DNA of 64,000 nt from Paraburkholderia bannensis NBRC 103871 (GTDB taxonomy: Bacteria > Pseudomonadota > Gammaproteobacteria > Burkholderiales > Burkholderiaceae). Both the position numbers and the translations under genes were made by a program. The notes beneath the pieces are model-generated. The model did not search any database, was not told the origin of the DNA, and saw only the letters and a list, made by a program, of their open reading frames with translations. The DNA is taken from assembly GCF_000685015.1 (NCBI RefSeq), contig NZ_BAYA01000003.1:547731-611730 (forward strand), read 5' to 3'. Positions 57,665 to 64,000 of this stretch are shown here, piece by piece (the first letter of the stretch is position 1; each line of letters opens with the position of its first letter).

Positions 57665-60121
57665 TCAATCGGGCGCTTCCAGCGCGGGCAGCGACATGGT
57701 CACCGTCGTGCCCTCGTCGGGCATGCTCTCGACGTGGACGTCGCCGCCATGGCGCGTCACCACCGTCTTCACGAACGCCATGCCGAGCCCCGCGCCGCTC
57801 ACCTCGGGCCGCTGCCCTGCGTGAAACCGGCGGAACGGCTCGAACAGCTTGGCCTGATCCTCAAGCGGAATGCCGTAGCCCTGATCGCGGATCGAGCAGA
57901 TCACGCGCGGGGCCGAACCCTCCACGACAGCGATACTACAGATAATTCTGGTATTGGGTGGGCTGTATTTCACCGCATTGTTAAGAAGGTTGACGAGCGC
58001 GCGGGTCATCAGCGAACGGTCGGCGTTGATCCAGCCCATCTCCTCGCCATCGAAGGCGGTCTCGACCTGGATGTGCTTGGCGCTGGCCTGCGGCCAGACT
58101 TCATCGCTTGCGTCGATGGCGAGTTCCGTGAGGCTGGTCGGTTCCAGCGCATAGGCCTGCGATTCGGCGCGCGCGAGTTGCACGAAGTCGTCGGCAAGCG
58201 TGAGCGAGCGGCGCGCATAGCGCTCGATGCGATCCATCACCTCGCGCACGGGCCCGGCCGCCAGCGTGCCGCGCTCGCGCTCGGTCTCGACCAGCGCGAC
58301 GATCGACGCCTGCGGCGAGCGCATGTCGTGCGAAAGCAGGCGCAGCGCGTCCTCGCGCTGGCGCTCGGCGTCATGCAGCGCCGTCACGTCAACAAGACCC
58401 GCGATCCAGCCCACGCCCTGCCCCTGCGCATTGGTGCAGTTCGCGTAACGCAGCAGGTAGTCGCTGCCGTCGCGTGCGCGCACTTCGACGCCGCGCTCCA
58501 TCAGTTGCGCATAGTCGCCCAGCGCCGGATCGAGCGGCGCGGGCCAGTGCGCATGCGCGAACGCAAACGTGTCCGGATTCGGGTCGATCGGCTTGACGAG
58601 CGCGAGGTCGCCGAACACGTCCTTCATGCGTCGCCCCTCCGCCATGCCGATGTTCATGCTCGTGAAGTACGCGCGCGCCGCGTGGTTGGCAATCAGCACG
58701 ACGCCTTGCAGGTCGGTCACGAGCAAGGGCTCGGGAACGGAATCGAGGCTGTCCCACACAAAGCGCCGCATGTCCTGCAGGCGCTGCGCGGCCTGCGCCA
58801 TCAGCGCCATCTGCTGGGCCAGCACATCGCCGCCGAATTCGCGCGCGGGCGCGGGCGCTTCGGGCAACAGATAGGGTTCGTCGGCGAGCTGTTTGAGCTC
58901 CTTGCGCAGATACGCCATCGTCATTTCGAGACGCCGCCAGCCCCACAGCGGATACACCAGCGCAAGCGCGAGCAGCGCGGGCACGGGCGCAAGCCAGAGG
59001 CGCGCAAAGTACAGCAGCGCGGCGCTGGCCACCAGCGTGACGAGCGCGAGAAACGGCAGCAGCAACAGCGAGCGCAGCGGCGAAAGCACCAGGAAGCCGG
59101 CCAGCAGCAAGGCTAGCGGCAGCATCGATGCCAGCACGACGACGAGGCGCGAAGCCGGTTCGATCGCCGAGCCGGAAAGCAGCGTGTCGAGCACGAGCGC
59201 GTGGATATCGACGCCCGGCATCGGCCCGAGCGTGCCCGAAAGCGGCGTGGCGAAGCGGTCGTAAAGTCCGGAAGCCGTCACGCCGACCAGCGCCACGCGG
59301 CCACGCAACAGATCGCGCGGCGCCCGGCCTTCGAGCACCTGCGCGAACGAAACCTTCTTGTACGACTGCGTCGTACGGCTGAACGGCAGCAGAAAGCGCG
59401 CTTCGCTGCCGGATTCGTCCGCGCGCAGCACCTTTGCGTCGGCGCGCCTGAGTGCAGCGGTGGGCGGATAAGGCGTGCTCGCCAGCGTGATCCGGCCGTC
59501 CCGCGCGGCGCGCCAGAGCGGCTCCATCAGTTGCGGCCAGCGCTGCTGCGCATCGCCTTCGAACAGCGCGACGCTGCGCACGATGCCGTCGCCATCGACT
59601 TCGAGATTGATGTGGCCGAGGCTCGCGGCGGCGTCGGCAAGCGGCGCGACCGGCTTCACGACCTGGCGGCGGCCATCGGCGGCTTCATCGGCGGGAGACA
59701 GGAGCACGGGCAGGAACGCGGGACGCTCGCGCAACGCGGCGCCAAAGCGCGCGTCGTCGGGCGAGGGTTCGGTGAAGAGCACGTCGTAGACGACGGCCGA
59801 CGCGCCCGCCTTCACCAGTTGGTCGACAAGCTGCGCGTGGACGCTGCGCGGCCACGGCCAGCGGCCCAGCGCCGCGACGCTCGCGTTGTCGATTTCCACG
59901 ACCACGATGTCGGGCGACACGGGCCGCTCGCGCGCGGCCAGGAAGCGGTCGTAGACCAGCGAGTCGGCGCTGAGCGTCCAGTGCGTGAGCACGCTCAGCA
60001 GGACGATGGCGACGCCCGCACACGCCACGCCCAGCCACTCGAACAGGAAGCGCCGGCGTACGGGGCTGCCCGACCGCCCTGGACGACCCGGTCGCAGGCT
60101 CGTGCGCGCGCCGACGCTCAT
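57665..60121 (-). CDS. CHASE2-domain sensor histidine kinase
   Basis: 818 residues. One N-terminal transmembrane helix (about 27-50), then a periplasmic CHASE2 domain to about 330 (DIVVVEIDNASVAALGRWPWPR, VVYDVLFTEPSPDD), and three closely spaced helices to about 400. A PAS domain (about 440-565), HisKA with LSHDMRSPQASI (phospho-His), and an ATPase domain (NLLNNAVKYSPP, DQGYGIPLEDQAKLFEPF, GAGLGMAFVKTVVTRHGG) follow. The signal is unknown. Starts 9 bp after the FecR gene; part of the RR-FecR-kinase unit. Confidence 0.94.
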   Translation of the reverse strand: MSVGARTSLRPGRPGRSGSPVRRRFLFEWLGVACAGVAIVLLSVLTHWTLSADSLVYDRFLAARERPVSPDIVVVEIDNASVAALGRWPWPRSVHAQLVDQLVKAGASAVVYDVLFTEPSPDDARFGAALRERPAFLPVLLSPADEAADGRRQVVKPVAPLADAAASLGHINLEVDGDGIVRSVALFEGDAQQRWPQLMEPLWRAARDGRITLASTPYPPTAALRRADAKVLRADESGSEARFLLPFSRTTQSYKKVSFAQVLEGRAPRDLLRGRVALVGVTASGLYDRFATPLSGTLGPMPGVDIHALVLDTLLSGSAIEPASRLVVVLASMLPLALLLAGFLVLSPLRSLLLLPFLALVTLVASAALLYFARLWLAPVPALLALALVYPLWGWRRLEMTMAYLRKELKQLADEPYLLPEAPAPAREFGGDVLAQQMALMAQAAQRLQDMRRFVWDSLDSVPEPLLVTDLQGVVLIANHAARAYFTSMNIGMAEGRRMKDVFGDLALVKPIDPNPDTFAFAHAHWPAPLDPALGDYAQLMERGVEVRARDGSDYLLRYANCTNAQGQGVGWIAGLVDVTALHDAERQREDALRLLSHDMRSPQASIVALVETERERGTLAAGPVREVMDRIERYARRSLTLADDFVQLARAESQAYALEPTSLTELAIDASDEVWPQASAKHIQVETAFDGEEMGWINADRSLMTRALVNLLNNAVKYSPPNTRIICSIAVVEGSAPRVICSIRDQGYGIPLEDQAKLFEPFRRFHAGQRPEVSGAGLGMAFVKTVVTRHGGDVHVESMPDEGTTVTMSLPALEAPD

Positions 60122-60130
60122 GCGCGCGCC

Positions 60131-61528
60131 TTACCAGTCAAGCCGGAACGACTGAACCGGGCTGGCCTTCTGGTAGTAGCGCCCGCCTTCGAACTGCTCG
60201 GCGATCACGCTCCAGTAGTACACGCCCTTGGGCAGGTCGCGCACGACCACCTGGCCGTCCTTGATGTCGGTGCGATCGACGAGCGGCGTGCCCAGGTCCG
60301 GCGATGCCGCCAGCACGAAGCGAAAACGCGTGTCGCCCGCGCCGCGGTTGACGAACCAGCGGAACGCGTAGTCGCGCGAGTTTTCGACGCGGCCCGCCGT
60401 GGCGTCCAGAGACACGCGGCGGCGTTCGAACGCATAGGTGGACGGCATGCCTTCGAGGCCGTTTTCGTCGATGGCCGTCAGGCGCACGAAGTAAGTCCCG
60501 TCGTCGAGCGAGCCGACGTCGACATGCGCGTTATCGGTGCGCAAATCGCGGATCAGATCGAGCAGGCCCGCGTCGCGGCCGACCTGCACACGGTAGCCAT
60601 GGGCAAGCGTGATGGGCGCGAGATCGAAGGCAACCACGGCGTCGTCCTGGATCTTCGCGGGATTGCGCAGCTCCGGCGCGTCGAGCAGCGGCACCGGCGT
60701 GCCGACCGCGCGGCCCGCGAGCGTGAGGCTGCCGTGCCGGGCCGCGACGAGTTGCGTCGAAGCCGCCAGCGGCATGCCGGGCGCAGGCGCGACGGACGCC
60801 GTCTGCCCTGGCGGCGCGGCATCGACGCCCACCGCGCCTTCTAGCACTTCGACCGCCGTCGAGCCTTTGTCGCCGTCGTAATTCACGCGAAAGCTCGTGC
60901 CGCGCACGCCCGCGACCACCGATGGCGAGCGGATCTGGAAGCGATCGTCCTTCTTCGTGGCGTGCGTGACCTCGGTGTTCACCTCGCCGTGCTGGAGGTT
61001 GACGATGCGATCGGTCGAGCCTGTGAGCGCCGTCTGGCGCAGCGTGGCGAGATCGAGCGCGGTGCCCGGCGGAATCACCAGATGCGAGCCGTCGGACATT
61101 TCAAGCGTGGCGAAGCCGTTGTCGCCGGTCTGGACATGCTCGCCTTCGACCAGGTTCGCGCCGACGATCAACGGCAACTGCGGGCCGCTGCCGAAGGTGT
61201 GGCTCGCGGGCCCCGACGTCGCGATCACGCGCGCGCTCAAACCGTCCTGGCGCAGCAGCGCGACGGGCACGCGCAGCGCCGTGCCCGGCTTCAGGCGGCG
61301 CGGCGCGCTCACGCGGTTCAGGCGCGCAAGCTGAGTCCAGTCGGCGGGATCGCGCAAATAGCGCTGCGCGATGTCGTAGAGCGAATCGCCGGAACGCGTG
61401 ACGTAGATCGTGGTTTCCGGCGACTTGCTGGCTGCGTGGGTGGGCTGGTGGGCGAGCTGATGAGCGTGCGCGGTGGACAGCAGGCCGAGCGCCAGCGCAC
61501 ATACGAATGTCGAACGCACGCCGCTCAA
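60131..61528 (-). CDS. periplasmic LysM-FecR domain protein
   Basis: 465 residues. Signal peptide (about 1-23), a LysM domain at about 40-90 (YVTRSGDSLYDIAQRYLRDPADW, VSAPRRLKPGTALRVP) that should bind peptidoglycan. A FecR domain follows at about 120-230 (HVQTGDNGFATLEMSDGS, RFQIRSPSVVAGVRGTSFRV). The C-terminal half holds two fibronectin-like repeats (HGYRVQVGRDAGLLDLIRD; RFVLAASPDLGTPLVD). Its start overlaps the regulator's stop (ATGA). It is likely to sense or shape the signal for the CHASE2 kinase; inferred from operon only. Confidence 0.9.
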   Translation of the reverse strand: MSGVRSTFVCALALGLLSTAHAHQLAHQPTHAASKSPETTIYVTRSGDSLYDIAQRYLRDPADWTQLARLNRVSAPRRLKPGTALRVPVALLRQDGLSARVIATSGPASHTFGSGPQLPLIVGANLVEGEHVQTGDNGFATLEMSDGSHLVIPPGTALDLATLRQTALTGSTDRIVNLQHGEVNTEVTHATKKDDRFQIRSPSVVAGVRGTSFRVNYDGDKGSTAVEVLEGAVGVDAAPPGQTASVAPAPGMPLAASTQLVAARHGSLTLAGRAVGTPVPLLDAPELRNPAKIQDDAVVAFDLAPITLAHGYRVQVGRDAGLLDLIRDLRTDNAHVDVGSLDDGTYFVRLTAIDENGLEGMPSTYAFERRRVSLDATAGRVENSRDYAFRWFVNRGAGDTRFRFVLAASPDLGTPLVDRTDIKDGQVVVRDLPKGVYYWSVIAEQFEGGRYYQKASPVQSFRLDW

Positions 61529-62223
61529 GCCGCGTCCCCTTCGATACGTTCGAGCCGGTAGCCGTAGCCATAGATCGGCGTGAGGCGATAGCCGTTTTCG
61601 GGACGCAGCCCGAGCTTCGATCGCAGCATCGACACGTGCGTGTCCATGGTGCGCGACGGAATGTCGTCCGACTGCTTCCAGATGACGTCGAGGATGTGCG
61701 CACGCGAGAGCGGGCGGCTCAGGTGCTGGAACAGCAGCAGCGCAAGTTCGAACTCCTTCTGCGTGAGCGCGACCGCCTTGCCGCCCACCGACGCCTGGCG
61801 CGACTTCAGGTCGAATTCGTAGTCGCCGAACACTTCCTTCTGCGCCGGCGCATGGAGCTGATAGGCGCGGCGCAGCAGCGAGCCGACGCGCGCGAGCAGC
61901 ACAGGCGCGGACACCGGCTTGACCACGTAATCGTCGGCGCCGCTGTTGAGCATCAGTGCGATATCGACTTCGCGGCTGCGGCTCGTCATGAACAGCACCG
62001 GCAGGCGCGTGGAGAGGCTCTGGCGCACCCAGTGCAGGACTTCGTCGCCAGCCATGTCGGGGACGTTCCAGTCGAGCACGAGCAGGTCGAACGTCTGCCG
62101 CCTGAGCTGCTTGACGAGATCGCCGCCCTTGGCGAACGCGTGACAGACATGGCCCGCGGCGGCCAGCGTTTGACAGACGAAATCGGTTTGCGCCGCATCG
62201 TCATCGAGTACTGCGATTCTCAT
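61525..62223 (-). CDS. OmpR-family response regulator
   Basis: About 232 residues from the ATG at 62223, which has AGGG upstream. Receiver: IAVLDDDAAQTD acidic pocket, phospho-Asp in LLVLDWNVPDM, and KPVSAPVL. The winged-helix DNA-binding domain has LTQKEFELALLLFQHLSRPLSR and DTHVSMLRSKLGL. First gene of the unit; cognate partner of the CHASE2 kinase by position. Confidence 0.94.
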   Translation of the reverse strand: MRIAVLDDDAAQTDFVCQTLAAAGHVCHAFAKGGDLVKQLRRQTFDLLVLDWNVPDMAGDEVLHWVRQSLSTRLPVLFMTSRSREVDIALMLNSGADDYVVKPVSAPVLLARVGSLLRRAYQLHAPAQKEVFGDYEFDLKSRQASVGGKAVALTQKEFELALLLFQHLSRPLSRAHILDVIWKQSDDIPSRTMDTHVSMLRSKLGLRPENGYRLTPIYGYGYRLERIEGDAA

Positions 62224-62511
62224 AGTGCCCTGCACCCAGTTCGTTATTCATCTTCTCGGGCCAGGCCGGCAGTGCTGCCGCCCGGACTCCCTACCCAATC
62301 TCTTGCCGCGCAGCCCCTGCCGCGCGCCCAATCCGCTACTCTCGCCGCGTCTTGAAACAAATGGGAGAACCAGCGAAACACCGGCCGCCCAGCCACCCAT
62401 CCATCGAGATCGGAACCCGGATTTCGCTCATGGTAGTCGAAATCGCTCCCATGCCGAGCCGCCGGGGCCTGGTGGCCGCTCGCCTGCTGGTGGCCTGCTG
62501 GTGGCCGGCCC

Positions 62512-62931
62512 TTACCGTTGCCTTGTCGGCGTCCCGTCAGCGGGATCCGCACTACCGCCTGTCCCAGCCCCCTGCGCGCCCGCCTGCGGCAACCCCGCGA
62601 GCACCGCGACCAGCTGCACGCGCACGTGCTCCCAGGCGGCATGGGCGTAATCGGCTTGCACAGCGGCACGCGACTGCGCGAGCACGAACGCGCGCAGCAC
62701 CGTCGACGAGCACTGCGTCAACTTCTCCGAACGCCCGAAGCGCGACTGGCGCAAGACTTCGCTGAGCCACGGCAGTTCTGCCTCGCAGGAGTCCGCATAG
62801 GCCTCCATGGCCGCGCGCGCGTGACGGTCGCGCACCAGATCCAGTTCGATTCGATCGAGGTTGTGGCTGCGGCTCGTGTCGCTCACGCGCGAGCCGGGAG
62901 GAAAACGGATGCTGCCGGAACGGAAAAACAT
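62512..62931 (-). CDS. hypothetical protein
   Basis: About 139 residues from the ATG at 62931 (GGTGGG upstream). Reads MFFRSGSIRFPPGSRVSDT, an acidic helical middle (DRIELDLVRDRHARAAMEAY) and AELPWLSEVLRQSRFGRSE, then helices to a Gly/Pro-rich end. No signal peptide or known motif recognised. Codon pattern suits the genome, so I think it is real. Function unknown. Confidence 0.55.
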   Translation of the reverse strand: MFFRSGSIRFPPGSRVSDTSRSHNLDRIELDLVRDRHARAAMEAYADSCEAELPWLSEVLRQSRFGRSEKLTQCSSTVLRAFVLAQSRAAVQADYAHAAWEHVRVQLVAVLAGLPQAGAQGAGTGGSADPADGTPTRQR

Positions 62932-63557
62932 GACCCACCTCGTGTTGCCGCCAGGCCCGGCCACAGGATCGCCGCGCCGCTTCGTGAGCGAAGCCTGGCG
63001 CGCGGATCTGGCTGGTCGGACTTGTGAATGAAAAACGAGTGGCGACAGCACGGGCTGCGCTGCGTGGTCTCCGGCGGCCCTTCCCCCGGACTCGGGCCAC
63101 CGGCGCAGTCGCCGCCTTCACGGCGCGTCGCGTGCAGACTGGCATCACCGCCCGACGCCTCGTCTGCGGACTGCAACCGATCTCAAACTGGCGTTCCCGA
63201 CGCCATCGCCACTCCTACTGCCAGGCGCTGTTGTCCAGCGTTATACGGCGGGTTCGAACCCGCTCTGGCTGCCTCGCCACCGGCGCGCCGCCGTGTCCCG
63301 ACCGCGCCAGCCCCCGTAGCCCATATACGTTATGCGGCGTGCGCGAGATGCGCGCTGCATGCTGCGGCCCAGGTGTTTCTGGAGCCGCGATGGACTATTG
63401 TCGCCAATTGCGTCCGAATCTACTGTCAGGGATTGTTAAATCCTTCAGACGAGAAGCGGCGCGATGACGCAGGCAGGCGAACATCATCGGAATCCTTACT
63501 AATTAGGAAGAAAGCGGAACGGAGAGGCAGTGGCTCGTGGTTTATCGTAAACAAGAT
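62932..63557. other. gene-poor stretch
   Basis: About 630 bp with no supported gene on either strand. It holds a palindrome GCGGGTTCGAACCCGC (63249-63264) that looks like a tRNA T-arm, but no tRNA folds around it. Base composition becomes AT-richer from 63410 on. It is probably the promoter region of the hypothetical gene plus spacer. Confidence 0.45.
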
Positions 63558-63586
63558 AAAAACGGGCGCTCTGTCAGAGCGCCCGT
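63558..63586 (-). terminator. intrinsic terminator of the proline/glycine-rich gene
   Basis: On the minus strand ACGGGCGCTC and GAGCGCCCGT pair perfectly (10 bp, 5-nt loop) and are followed by TTTTTATC. Confidence 0.9.
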
Positions 63587-63611
63587 CGTGAACGGCTGAA
63601 ACAGCGGGAAA

Positions 63612-64000
63612 TCAGTTCGGCTGTCGCCGGTCGTCGTGATTTCCGCCTCCGCCCTGGCTGGGCGCATGTCCCCCTCCGCCTTGCGGCGGCCCTTCGCGGC
63701 CATGTTCCATTGGCGGCCCGCCCGGCCCTGCCGGTCGGCCACCACCCTGCATCTGGGGAGGCGCCGCCGCAGGGCGCGGCGCGTTGTTTTGCTGCGGCAT
63801 CGGTGGCCGCGGCGCATTCATGGCGGGTGGGCGTGGCGCATCCACGCGCTCGCCGCCGTTCATCGGCGCACGGCCCTGTGGCGGCTCACCGTTGCCCGGC
63901 GCGGGCGGACGGCCCGCTCCGGGCGGCGGTGCGCCATTGTTGACCGGCGCCCCCGGCCCACGCGCCCCACCGGCCTGCGGCGCGGGCGGACGGCCCGGCA
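63612..64000 (-). CDS. proline/glycine-rich protein, C-terminal part (5' end outside window)
   Basis: About 128 visible residues before the stop, open to the window edge. Almost entirely low complexity: repeats of GRPPAP, NNGAPPPG and QGGGG with a final GNHDDRRQPN. Such tails occur on secreted or FecR/DUF6600-type proteins in Burkholderiales, but the folded domain is not in view, so no function is given. A strong terminator follows. Confidence 0.7.
   Translation of the reverse strand, partial: PGRPPAPQAGGARGPGAPVNNGAPPPGAGRPPAPGNGEPPQGRAPMNGGERVDAPRPPAMNAPRPPMPQQNNAPRPAAAPPQMQGGGRPAGPGGPPMEHGREGPPQGGGGHAPSQGGGGNHDDRRQPN

Noticed and set aside
63249..63280. tRNA-like T-arm GCGGGTTCGAACCCGC
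   Set aside because: No matching acceptor or anticodon stem could be found on either strand; it is probably a chance palindrome.

Overview
The window reads as a chromosomal segment of a Burkholderiales bacterium, most likely Paraburkholderia or a close relative. The reasons are the high GC, dense C/G-ending codons, an OmpC-type Burkholderia porin, a DUF4148 protein, the HU/histone-H1-like hybrid, and an aerobic-type cobalamin locus that uses CobN with a ChlD-type chelatase partner. This assignment comes from gene content only; no database search was made.

Layout. 1-3284: the end of a Na/Pi cotransporter, then a lower-GC patch with a pentapeptide-repeat protein, a broken gene remnant and a DUF3304 lipoprotein. 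3396-12661: a compact selenocysteine unit with selC (tRNA-Sec), selB, selA, fdhE and the formate dehydrogenase genes fdoI, fdoH and fdoG; fdoG is read through an in-frame UGA followed by a SECIS hairpin. 12866-34465: ordinary chromosomal genes. These are a YihY/BrkB membrane protein, a porin, a LysR regulator, the HU-like protein, a MocR-type regulator divergent from an isonitrile-hydratase-like gene, a DUF4148 protein, a DASS transporter, pobA, a periplasmic trehalase, a glycosyltransferase, a PAS hybrid kinase, a class II amidotransferase, MarC, a DUF3311/sodium-solute symporter pair and a glycosyltransferase-methyltransferase fusion.

34668-56962 is mainly a cobalamin locus: cobL-cobK-cobM on minus, cobG-cobH-cobI-(cbiG)cobJ on plus, then riboswitch-cobW-cobN-chlD on minus, and cobE-cobO-cobB-bluB on plus. 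Together these cover precorrin-2 methylation through ring contraction, cobalt insertion, a,c-amidation, adenosylation and lower-ligand synthesis. CobF or CbiD, CobA, and the late genes (cobQ, cobD, cobP, cobS) are not in the window. The AAA and VWA parts of ChlD are in different frames and are joined by a convincing -1 frameshift signal. The cob locus is interrupted at 42938-45527 by an AT-richer insert: a dead integrase, an orphan Hcp (type VI tube protein), a small membrane protein and a DUF1493 protein. Near-identical inverted repeats bracket the insert.

56968-64000: a lipoprotein, then (minus strand) an OmpR-type regulator, a LysM-FecR protein and a CHASE2 histidine kinase in one unit, a small hypothetical gene, a gene-poor stretch, and the end of a proline/glycine-rich protein.
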